The notes beneath the pieces are model-generated. The model saw only the letters and a list, made by a program, of their open reading frames with translations, was not told the origin of the DNA and made no database searches. The position numbers were made by a program, and so were the translations under genes. 30,349 nt of DNA from the NCBI GenBank assembly GCA_900543165.1, contig UQQQ01000027.1:1-30349 (forward strand), written 5' to 3'. This document shows positions 23,644 through 30,298 of the stretch, piece by piece (position 1 is the stretch's first letter; each line of letters starts with the position of its first letter). The DNA comes from an uncultured Dialister sp. Lineage in GTDB: Bacteria; Bacillota; Negativicutes; Veillonellales; Dialisteraceae.

Positions 23644-23725
23644 TGACTAGTGACTAGTGACTAGTGACTAGTGACTGGTGACTGGTAGCTAGGGATGAGT
23701 GGCTAGGGATGAGTAGCTTTCTCTC
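23636..23725. repeat. TGACTAG then GGGATGA heptamer arrays
   Basis: About seven perfect or near-perfect GTGACTA/GTGACTG units begin within the last codons of the CBS gene (stop TAG at 23641-23643). TAGCTAGGGATGAGTGGC units follow to about 23716. This is one of the longest arrays in the window. Confidence 0.8.
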
Positions 23726-23727
23726 CT

Positions 23728-23945
23728 TGTCATTTCGAGCGAAGCGAGAAATCTTTGTCATTCGCGGTCAAACGAATGATATCAGAAAAGCGTAAACGGG
23801 AAACCTGCGCTCCGTAGACCTTCGGGCATCGCCTCTACAAAAAAAATCGGCGCGAAGCGCCGCACCACAACCCTGAAGTTTGAATGCAGGGATGAGTGGC
23901 TAGGGATTAGGGATTGGGGATTAGGGGTGACTGGGATTCTCCGGC
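23728..23945. repeat. hybrid element plus mosaic modules
   Basis: A second subfamily of the inverted-repeat element begins with the TGTCATTTCGAGCGAAGCGA arm, but its right end is GGGAAACCTGC...GACCTTCGGGCATCG (to about 23833). The same hybrid occurs at 26680-26789. It is followed by GGCGCGAAGCGCC, a GAAGTTTGAATGCAGGGAT joint and GGGATTAG/GGGATTG heptamers (23898-23928). Confidence 0.65.
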
Positions 23946-24096
23946 ATCGTCATCCCGAGCGCAGCCGAGGGATCTTTACTGCATTGCGGGAATCAGTGGG
24001 TATGCGCCGAGGGAAAACGATGTCCTGGCGCTGCCTCATATGCGACGATGAACGTTCTGCAATAAAGATTTCTCGACTACGCTCGAAATGACGATG
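23945..24096. repeat. inverted-repeat (MITE-like) element, copy 4
   Basis: The left arm ATCGTCATCCCGAGCGCAGC and right arm CTACGCTCGAAATGACGATG pair imperfectly. The inside, about 110 bases, differs from the copies at 2625 and 4791. It is followed by the usual GCGCGAAGCGC and GCGGCGC hairpin (to 24152), GTTGAACCCTCTGAACC units, and the CGCAATCAAGGGATGACACG module (24200-24240). Confidence 0.6.
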
Positions 24097-24277
24097 CGCG
24101 CGAAGCGCTATCAAAACTTCGCGGCGCTTCCATATTTTTATGCGCCGCACCACCCCCGTTGAACCCTCTGAACCTGTTGAACCCGCCGAACCTCTTTGCA
24201 CGCAATCAAGGGATGACACGTCCCATGGGCTACCCCCGAACCATCACACGTATCTATCATTAAAGGAACACCCGACT

Positions 24278-24922
24278 ATGCCAATACCCCAAATACGAAA
24301 TCTCGAAGGGATCGTCCTGCGCGCTGCCAAAGGCGGCGAAGGCGGGCGGAGCCTCTCGCTCTTTACTCGCGAGATGGGGCTCATTCGTCTGACGCTTCCG
24401 CGCGCCGTGATGAACCGGTGCGGGACAGGCATTCTCCTTTCCTTTGCCCACGTCCGTCTTTCAGCGGCGCTGTATCCCGAGTATGGTGTCATCAGCCAGT
24501 ATGAGGGTCGCCTTCTTTTTGACATGATGAAGATTTCCTATGAAGACATGACCTGCTGGTACTATGTGATCGAGCTGGTGCTTGCCCTCTATCCTGTGGG
24601 GCAGAAGGAGGATGAAGCCTATGACATCCTCATGGCTGCTGCCCGCGCGGCGGAAAAGAGAAATCCTCGTGTCATTGCCTTCATCGCCGCCGTCAAGCTG
24701 CTGGCCGCGGCGGGTTACGATTCTACGGAAGCCATAGAAGACCCGCTCGCCCTTTCCGACGGAGCGAGAGATCTACTCAATCGCTTTCGCGGTTACCGCT
24801 GGGGAAGCCCTTTCGAAGGCTCGATTTCCGTATCCCTCTTCACGGAGTGTGCCCGCTACCTCGACCGTTTCCTTTCGACCGTCTGCGATACGGAGATGAA
24901 GACGGCGGGGGCGTTCTTGTGA
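24278..24922 (+). CDS. recO: DNA repair protein RecO
   Basis: This 214-residue protein matches RecO, which loads RecA onto SSB-coated single-stranded DNA together with RecR. The N-terminal OB-fold opens LEGIVLRAAKGGEGGRSLSLFTREMGLIRLTLPRAV. A helical part follows with TCWYYVIELVLALYP and LLAAAGYD, and the tail is RYLDRFLSTVCDTEMKTAGAFL. It is slightly shorter than the usual ~240 residues, and no zinc-finger Cys cluster is visible. The frame is open back to 24140 through repeat DNA, but AAAGGA before the ATG at 24278 and the protein's alignment to the fold favour this start. A position after era and a CBS-protein gene is common in Firmicutes. Confidence 0.88.
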   Translation: MPIPQIRNLEGIVLRAAKGGEGGRSLSLFTREMGLIRLTLPRAVMNRCGTGILLSFAHVRLSAALYPEYGVISQYEGRLLFDMMKISYEDMTCWYYVIELVLALYPVGQKEDEAYDILMAAARAAEKRNPRVIAFIAAVKLLAAAGYDSTEAIEDPLALSDGARDLLNRFRGYRWGSPFEGSISVSLFTECARYLDRFLSTVCDTEMKTAGAFL

Positions 24923-24926
24923 AAAC

Positions 24927-24955
24927 TTGCTTTTTATTAGAAATTAGTGTATACT
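24927..24955 (+). promoter_or_regulatory. sigma70-type promoter upstream of the AbgT gene
   Basis: TTGCTT at 24927-24932 and TATACT at 24950-24955 are 17 bases apart and lie immediately after the recO stop. A start near 24962 would place the hairpin at 24990-25028 inside the leader. Confidence 0.5.
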
Positions 24956-24989
24956 TAATCGGAATAATTTCACAAACCCATCGATGAAG

Positions 24990-25028
24990 ATTCTGCAACC
25001 GGAAGTTTTTGGTGTGCAGAATTTTTTT
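24990..25028 (+). terminator. terminator hairpin between recO and the AbgT gene, possibly an attenuator
   Basis: The stem ATTCTGCA against TGCAGAAT (inner ACC/GGT can also pair) is followed by seven Ts. It may simply end the recO transcript. If the promoter at 24927-24955 is real, it sits in the abgT leader and could control readthrough. Confidence 0.75.
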
Positions 25029-25057
25029 ATGGGCATTCAAAATGGGGAGAGTTACTT

Positions 25058-26593
25058 ATGGAAGAAACCCAAAAGAAATCCTTGATGGACAGGTTCCTGA
25101 ACACCGTCGAAGTCGCGGGAAACAAGCTGCCTGATCCGGCCACGCTCTTTATCCTGCTGGCATGCATCGTACTCGTGCTGTCTGCCGTCTTTGCCTTCAT
25201 GGGGGCCGAAGCGGTGCATCCGGGCACACACAAAGTCATCAAAGTCGTGAATCTTCTGACCGTCGACGGACTGCGCATGATCTGGTCGAAAGCCGTCAGC
25301 AACTTCTCCGGCTTTGCTCCGCTCGGCATGGTACTCGTCTGCGTCATCGGCGCGGGCGTCGCAGAAAAGAGCGGTTTCCTCGCCGCCTTCATGCAGAAGA
25401 TCTTAGGAAGCGCGTCTCCGGCGATCGTCACCTTTGCGATCATTTTCGTCGGCATCAATGGCAATGTCGCAGGCGATGCGGCATTCGTCGTACTGCCGCC
25501 TGTGGCCGGCGTTATCTTCCTCAGTATGGGGCGTCATCCGCTCCTTGGCGTATTCTGCGCCTTTGCGAGCGTCGCAGCCGGTTTCTGCGCGAATATGATG
25601 ATCGGCATGTCGGACTCTCTGGCCTATGGCTTCACCGAAGCAGCAGCTCGTATGATCGACCCGAACTACACCGGATCTCCGGCGATCAACTATTATTTTC
25701 TCGTGGCATCCTGCATCGCGCTTTCTCTCGTAGGTACCTTCGTCACCGAACGATTCATGGCACCGCGCTTTGCGGGTGCGGATCTTTCCAAGTATGAGCT
25801 CGATAAGGAAACCCTCGAGCTCACGCCGAAGAAGAAAGCCGCTGTCACAAAAGCACTTATCGCGACTGCCATCGGTCTTGCCGTTCTTCTCTTCATGTGC
25901 CTCGGCGATCATCCGATCCTGGGCGATCCGAAGACAGGTTCCATCATGGACGGGAAATCCCCCTTCATGTCCGGCATCATTCTGACCATCACCGTCATTC
26001 TTTTCATCCCGGGCGCTGTCTACGGCTTTGCTTCCGGGAAATACAAAAACGATAAGGATATGTTTGCCGACATTTCTCAGGCATTCAAAGACATTTCCTC
26101 CTACATCCTTCTCTGCTTCTTCTGCGCGCAGTTCACGAGCTACTTCGCGTGGTCGAACCTCGGTGCTGTCCTCGCCATCAAAGGGGCAGGCCTTCTGCAG
26201 GACCTGAACTTCACCGGCGTCCCGCTCATCATCGGCCTTGTCATCGTGTCCTCCATCGTGAACATCTTCATCGGCTCTGCCTCTGCGAAATGGGCGATCC
26301 TCGCGCCTGTCATGGTCCCGATGATGATGATCCTCGGCTATGACCCGGCCGTCACACAGGTCGCTTACCGCATCGGTGACTCCATCTCGAATCCGCTCTC
26401 GCCACTTTTCTACTACTTCCCGCTGATCTTAGGCTTCGTTCGCCGCTATGAAAAAGACACCGGCATGGGGACGGTCATCGCGAATATGCTTCCTTACTCC
26501 ATCTCCTTCACCATCGTCTGGCTCGTCATGCTGGTCGTCTGGGTCATCCTTGACCTGCCGCTCGGCCCTGGCGGATTCATTCATCTGGGATGA
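25058..26593 (+). CDS. abgT: AbgT family transporter (p-aminobenzoyl-glutamate type)
   Basis: This 511-residue inner-membrane protein of about a dozen helices has the length and conserved segments of the AbgT family: NKLPDPATLFILLACIVLVLSA near the start, PLGMVLVCVIGAGVAEKSGF, the re-entrant VGINGNVAGDAAFVVLPPVAG and ASVAAGFCANMMIGMSDSLA, SSIVNIFIGSASAKWAILAPVMVPM, and GDSISNPLSPLFYYFPLIL. E. coli AbgT imports p-aminobenzoyl-glutamate, a folate breakdown product; other members export sulfonamides. The ATG at 25058 follows a GGGAGAG site. Two M20 hydrolases lie downstream as in the E. coli abgABT group, supporting import of an acyl-glutamate-like substrate, but here a repeat mosaic separates them. 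Confidence 0.9.
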   Translation: MEETQKKSLMDRFLNTVEVAGNKLPDPATLFILLACIVLVLSAVFAFMGAEAVHPGTHKVIKVVNLLTVDGLRMIWSKAVSNFSGFAPLGMVLVCVIGAGVAEKSGFLAAFMQKILGSASPAIVTFAIIFVGINGNVAGDAAFVVLPPVAGVIFLSMGRHPLLGVFCAFASVAAGFCANMMIGMSDSLAYGFTEAAARMIDPNYTGSPAINYYFLVASCIALSLVGTFVTERFMAPRFAGADLSKYELDKETLELTPKKKAAVTKALIATAIGLAVLLFMCLGDHPILGDPKTGSIMDGKSPFMSGIILTITVILFIPGAVYGFASGKYKNDKDMFADISQAFKDISSYILLCFFCAQFTSYFAWSNLGAVLAIKGAGLLQDLNFTGVPLIIGLVIVSSIVNIFIGSASAKWAILAPVMVPMMMILGYDPAVTQVAYRIGDSISNPLSPLFYYFPLILGFVRRYEKDTGMGTVIANMLPYSISFTIVWLVMLVVWVILDLPLGPGGFIHLG

Positions 26594-26836
26594 TGGGATC
26601 GGTCATGAGTGGCTAGGGATTATAAGTGATTAGTGACTAGTGACTGGTGACTAGGAGACTAGGAGATATCCGACGCCCGTATCGTCATTTCGAGCGAAGC
26701 GAGAAATCTTTGTCATTCGCGGTCAGGCGGTTGATGTTTGGAAACTCCAAACGGGAAACCTGCTCTTCGTCGACCTTCGGGCATTGCCCTATTTATATTG
26801 CGGCGAAGCCGCCACCACAACCCTGAACCCTGAGTC
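26594..26836. repeat. heptamer/hairpin mosaic with hybrid inverted-repeat element
   Basis: GGCTAGGGATTATAAGTGATTAG and TGACTAG units (26611-26655), GAGACTAG units, then a hybrid element (about 26680-26789) starting GTCATTTCGAGCGAAGCGA and ending GACCTTCGGGCATTGCCC, a GCGGCGAAGCCGC hairpin (26800-26812) and CCCTGAA heptamers (26819-26834). Confidence 0.7.
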
Positions 26837-26867
26837 CAGTCACTTTTTGTACTATAAAGGAGAACTT

Positions 26868-28046
26868 ATGAATTTCAAAGACGAAGCGAGCGCGCTGCTC
26901 CCTGAGATCCAGCGCCACCGCCGCATGATACATCAGCATCCGGAGCTGTCCTTTCAGGAAGAAAAGGCCACCGCATACATCCAGAAGGAGCTTGAAGCCC
27001 TCGGCATCGAAGTCACCCGCTTTGATGACTACTACGGCCTCATCGCCACCCTGCGCGGCGGAAAGAAAGGGAAGACCGTGCTGCTGCGCGCCGATATCGA
27101 CGCGCTTCCTATCACGGAAGAGAATGATCTTCCTTACTGCTCTCTAAACAAAGGCGTGATGCACGCCTGCGGCCACGACTGCCATACCGCGATGCTCCTT
27201 GGTGCGGCGAAGCTCCTCGCTCGCAAAAGAGACGAGCTCGAAGGCACTGTAAAATTCCTTTTCCAGTCCGCCGAAGAGTCCGGTCACGGCTCGAACTACT
27301 ATGTCGACCATGGCTGCTTCGAAGACGTCGACGGCGCGATGGCGATGCATGTGATGAATGAGATCCCGAAAGGCACCTTCAGCATCGAAGAGGGCCCTCG
27401 CATGGCTTCCTGCACCGACTTCACACTGACCGTGCACGGCGTATCCACCCACGGCTCCATGCCGCACCTCGGCAAAGATGCCATCGTCGCTGCGAGTGCC
27501 ATCATCATGAACCTGCAGACCCTTGAGAGCCGCGTGAATAATGCCCTCCGTCCGCTCGTCATTACCATCGGCACCGTGCGCGCCGGCGGCCAGTTCAATA
27601 TCGTCGCGGACAAAGTCGAGATGACCGGCACCATCCGCACCTTCGATCCCGAGACTTTCCGCGAAATGCCGATTTCCTTGAAGAAACTTGCAGAAGCCAC
27701 CGCCGAAGCGCTCGGCTGCACCGTGGACATGACCATTCAGACCAGCGAGCCTGCCGCTATCAATGACAAGCCGCTCCTCGTAAAGACGGCGCGCAAGGCT
27801 GCCGTGAAGCTCTACGGCGAAGACGTCCTCGCTTCCATGAAGCAGAAGATGGGCTCCGAAGACTTTGCCGTCATCATGGAGAAAGTCCCCTCCGTCCTCT
27901 GCTTCCTCGGCTACCACGATGAAGAAGACGGCACCACCTTCCCGCTTCACACGAAAGACTTTTGCGTCAATGACGACATTTTGGACAAGGGCAGCGCCCT
28001 CTTCGCCCAGTTCGCCACCGATTTCCTGAAAGGAGAGAAAGCATGA
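26868..28046 (+). CDS. M20D-type amidohydrolase (AbgA/AbgB, IAA-amino acid hydrolase family), first copy
   Basis: This 392-residue cytoplasmic metallo-amidohydrolase has the M20 two-zinc site: RADIDALPI, HACGHDCHTAMLLGAAKLL (around residue 100), SAEESGHG with the catalytic Glu, and the lid-domain His in VSTHGSMPHLGKDAIVAAS. The C-terminal KMGSEDFA holds the last ligand region. The ATG at 26868 follows AAAGGAG; the frame is open back to 26784 through repeat DNA, which is rejected. Its last four bases overlap the next M20 gene (ATGA), and the two proteins are clearly paralogous, so they may form a heterodimer like AbgA-AbgB. A likely role is cleaving N-acyl amino acids, possibly p-aminobenzoyl-glutamate brought in by the upstream transporter. 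Confidence 0.9.
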   Translation: MNFKDEASALLPEIQRHRRMIHQHPELSFQEEKATAYIQKELEALGIEVTRFDDYYGLIATLRGGKKGKTVLLRADIDALPITEENDLPYCSLNKGVMHACGHDCHTAMLLGAAKLLARKRDELEGTVKFLFQSAEESGHGSNYYVDHGCFEDVDGAMAMHVMNEIPKGTFSIEEGPRMASCTDFTLTVHGVSTHGSMPHLGKDAIVAASAIIMNLQTLESRVNNALRPLVITIGTVRAGGQFNIVADKVEMTGTIRTFDPETFREMPISLKKLAEATAEALGCTVDMTIQTSEPAAINDKPLLVKTARKAAVKLYGEDVLASMKQKMGSEDFAVIMEKVPSVLCFLGYHDEEDGTTFPLHTKDFCVNDDILDKGSALFAQFATDFLKGEKA

Positions 28047-29233
28047 TCGACACGAAAGCACTGGCACTCGCAGAAAAAGACTACATCGTGGGCGAGCGCC
28101 GCTATTTCCACTCCCATCCCGAGCTGGGAAATCATGAAGTGAATACCACGAAGCACATCATGGCCGAGCTTCAGAAGATGGGCGTCGACGAGATCCTCTC
28201 CTGGGATGACATCACCGGCTGCGTCGGCATCATCCACGGGAAATACCCCGGCAAGACCGTCGCCCTTCGCGCCGACATCGATGCCCTCCCCATTCAGGAA
28301 GCCGACCTCACAAAGTCTTACGCCTCCCGGAATGCCGGCGTCATGCATGCCTGCGGCCACGACTGCCACACCGCCATGCTCCTTGGCGCGGCGAAGATCC
28401 TGACCGCGCATCGGGAAGAGCTTCACGGCACCGTGAAGCTCCTTTTCCAGATGGCAGAAGAAATCGGCACCGAGTCCCGCCACTACGTCGAGAAAGGCGC
28501 GCTCGCTGACGTTTCCGCCATCTTCGGCATGCACATCTGGGCGACCCTCGAGTCCGGCACCGTCAATATCGACGACGGCCCCCGCATGGCATCGAGCGAT
28601 CGATTCGTCATCAAGATCCATGGAAAATCCGCCCACGGCAGTGCGCCGGACCAGGGCAAAGACGCCATCGTCGCTGCCGCAGCCGTCGTCATGGGTCTGC
28701 AGACACTATCCAGCCGCGTGAACGATCCGCAGAATACCTTCGTCCTCACCGTCGGTATGATGAATGGCGGCACCCAGAGCAACATCATCGCTGACGAAGT
28801 CGAGCTCGTCGGCACCACCCGTGCCTTCGACAAAGCCTTTCGCAAGAGCCTTCCCCAGCTCATCGAAGCATGCGCCGCAAAGATCGCCGAAGGCTATGGA
28901 TGCAGTGCCGAGTGCTCCTACCGCTTCGGCCCCTCGCCTCTCATCAATGAGCACAAAGAGCTGAATGACATCGCGCGCAAGGCCGCTTCTGACATCATGG
29001 GGCAGGACGCCCTTGTTCCCATGGAAAAACAGATGGGCGCAGAAGACTTCTCTGTCTACCTTGAGACCATCCCCGGCCTCTTCGCCTTCTTAGGTGCCAG
29101 AAATCGGGACAAAGGCATCGACTGCGTCCACCATCACCCTGCCTTCGACGTCGACGAAGACACCTTCCCGGATGGCAGTGCCATCTACGCACGATTCGCC
29201 ATTGACTGCCTGAAAAAACTAGAGAAACACTGA
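28043..29233 (+). CDS. M20D-type amidohydrolase, second copy
   Basis: This 396-residue paralogue of the preceding gene is translationally coupled to it by an ATGA overlap. The metal-site motifs are RADIDALPI, HACGHDCHTAMLLGAAKIL, AEEIGTESRHYVEKG, and KSAHGSAPDQGKDAIVAAAA, with MGAEDFSVYL near the end. The block HACGHDCHTAMLLGAAK is identical in the two copies, pointing to tandem duplication followed by divergence elsewhere. The stop codon coincides with the left arm of an inverted repeat at 29230-29316. A strong terminator follows at 29346-29378. Confidence 0.9.
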   Translation: MIDTKALALAEKDYIVGERRYFHSHPELGNHEVNTTKHIMAELQKMGVDEILSWDDITGCVGIIHGKYPGKTVALRADIDALPIQEADLTKSYASRNAGVMHACGHDCHTAMLLGAAKILTAHREELHGTVKLLFQMAEEIGTESRHYVEKGALADVSAIFGMHIWATLESGTVNIDDGPRMASSDRFVIKIHGKSAHGSAPDQGKDAIVAAAAVVMGLQTLSSRVNDPQNTFVLTVGMMNGGTQSNIIADEVELVGTTRAFDKAFRKSLPQLIEACAAKIAEGYGCSAECSYRFGPSPLINEHKELNDIARKAASDIMGQDALVPMEKQMGAEDFSVYLETIPGLFAFLGARNRDKGIDCVHHHPAFDVDEDTFPDGSAIYARFAIDCLKKLEKH

Positions 29234-29323
29234 CTAAATCGTTATTCGATTTTACTCTTATATTTCCTTGCATTGCATGAAAATACATGTGAAATCGAAT
29301 TCTGCGATTTAATCAGCGTTTCC
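29230..29323. repeat. inverted repeat overlapping the M20 stop codon
   Basis: The arms CTGACTAAATCGTTATTCG (29230-29248, continuing ATTTTA) and GAAATCGAATTCTGCGATTT with AATCAG (29291-29316) are imperfect reverse complements, separated by about 37 AT-rich bases. The right end, AATCAGCGTTTCCC, also occurs in inverted form at 14912-14925. Confidence 0.6.
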
Positions 29324-29345
29324 CTAAGCAAGTAATACAACACAT

Positions 29346-29378
29346 AAAAACGGCCGCTCGCAAGAGCCGGCCGTTTTT
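29346..29378 (+). terminator. rho-independent terminator
   Basis: An 11-bp stem AAAAACGGCCG against CGGCCGTTTTT with an 11-base loop, followed by GCGTGGG, the same tail as two other terminators in this window. It ends the M20 operon and could act on both strands. Confidence 0.88.
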
Positions 29379-29425
29379 GCGTGGGATGGATGAAGAAACG
29401 AGGATGCCGTTTCCCCGAAACAAAG

Positions 29426-29570
29426 CCTTCCCCGCATGGGGAAGGTGGCGAGCGGAGCGAGCCGGATAGGGTACTGGCGGTATGAAAGAGAACGGGAAAG
29501 ATCGTCTCAAGTATGTCGTTTGCGAAAGCACCCTATCCACCGCTGACGCGGTCCCCCTTCCCCAAGGGGG
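29426..29570. repeat. inverted pair of CCTTCCCC/GGATAGGG palindromic modules
   Basis: CCTTCCCC-GCAT-GGGGAAGG (29426-29445) followed by GGATAGGG (29464-29471) is mirrored by CCCTATCC (29531-29538) and CCCCCTTCCCCAAGGGGG (29553-29570). Each half can form its own hairpin, and together they form an interrupted inverted repeat of about 145 bases. Confidence 0.65.
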
Positions 29571-29600
29571 CAATGCTATTAAGTTAAGCGGCAGAACGTT

Positions 29601-29763
29601 CTTGGCTCCCCATCGGGGGAGCTGCCCGAAGGGCTTGCACATATTGCCTTCGGCACTTCCCCCGAAGGGGGAAGCAAGACGTTACGTAGCTAACGATTTC
29701 CTTAATTTAATAGCCTTCCCCTCAAGGGGAAGGTGCCCCGAAGGGGCGGATAGGGTTAGCCCC
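29601..29763. repeat. further palindromic modules
   Basis: One segment (29601-29678) starts CTTGGCTCCCCATCGGGGG and ends CCCCCGAAGGGGGAAGCAAG; its first 25 bases are the inverse of 15934-15958. Another (29714-29763) has CCTTCCCC-TCAA-GGGGAAGG, then GCCCCGAAGGGGC and GGATAGGGTTAGCCCC. These have no coding potential; apparent open frames across them are by-products of the repeats. Confidence 0.6.
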
Positions 29764-29767
29764 GTGG

Positions 29768-29854
29768 GCATGCCAGTCACTAGTCACTAGTCACCAGTTA
29801 CTCGAGGCTACTAATCCCTAATCCCTAGCTACTCATCCCTGCTTTCAAACTTCT
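29768..29854. repeat. heptamer arrays in reverse orientation
   Basis: GTCACTA units (29773-29800), TAATCCC units (29808-29826) and the ATCCCTGCTTTCAAACTTC joint appear as the exact reverse complement of the order seen after most plus-strand genes. It lies before the final gene, whose transcription is on the plus strand. Confidence 0.75.
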
Positions 29855-29907
29855 AGCGGTATGAAAAAGAGCGGGGAAGATCATCTCAAGTCAACGATTC
29901 ACGAAAG
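29855..29907. repeat. direct repeat of 29477-29528
   Basis: GCGGTATGAAAAAGAGCGGG, AAGATCATCTCAAGT and CGAAAGC here match GCGGTATGAAAGAGAACGGG, AAGATCGTCTCAAGT and CGAAAGC at 29477-29528 in the same order and orientation. The stretch 29910-30110 that follows is AT-rich, with nothing else recognised. Confidence 0.55.
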
Positions 29908-30116
29908 CGCCTTCTCGCAAAAGCACCTTATAAAACCTATCTATACTTACAAGAAGAGAAAATCTAATACTATAAATGATTTTAATGTTATTTATCGTTC
30001 CAGATATCGATAAATGCAAGAAAAATCAGAGATTGTGCATTTTCATGATTAAAAAGGAAGAAGAGAAGATTGGCAAACATACATGAAATTTCTAAAAGTA
30101 TGAGCCAAAATCATCC

Positions 30117-30145
30117 TTGAACCAAAGTCGAAAGTGTGGTATCCT
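30117..30145 (+). promoter_or_regulatory. sigma70-type promoter of the final gene
   Basis: TTGAAC at 30117-30122 and TATCCT at 30140-30145 are 17 bases apart. The leader to the ATG at 30299 would be about 145 bases, unusually long for this window. Confidence 0.55.
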
Positions 30146-30298
30146 GCTACTAGACCAAAGTCTAGGCTTCGGGCTTATGGTCCAAAGGAAATAGACATGA
30201 AAAGCAAGCAGAGGAAACACGGTCACTCGAGCGGAGCTTTCATGGACGTTGACTTTGAAAAGAAGAAGCAAAATTTTTTTCAAAGGGAGATCACTATT

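Noticed and set aside
24956..25057. Tetrahydrofolate riboswitch upstream of the AbgT gene
   Set aside because: The leader is too short and lacks the conserved junction and pseudoknot elements of that riboswitch class; only a terminator hairpin is visible.
29482..29790. A 102-codon open frame on the plus strand
   Set aside because: It runs through palindromic repeat modules, has no ribosome binding site, and its sequence is explained by the repeats.
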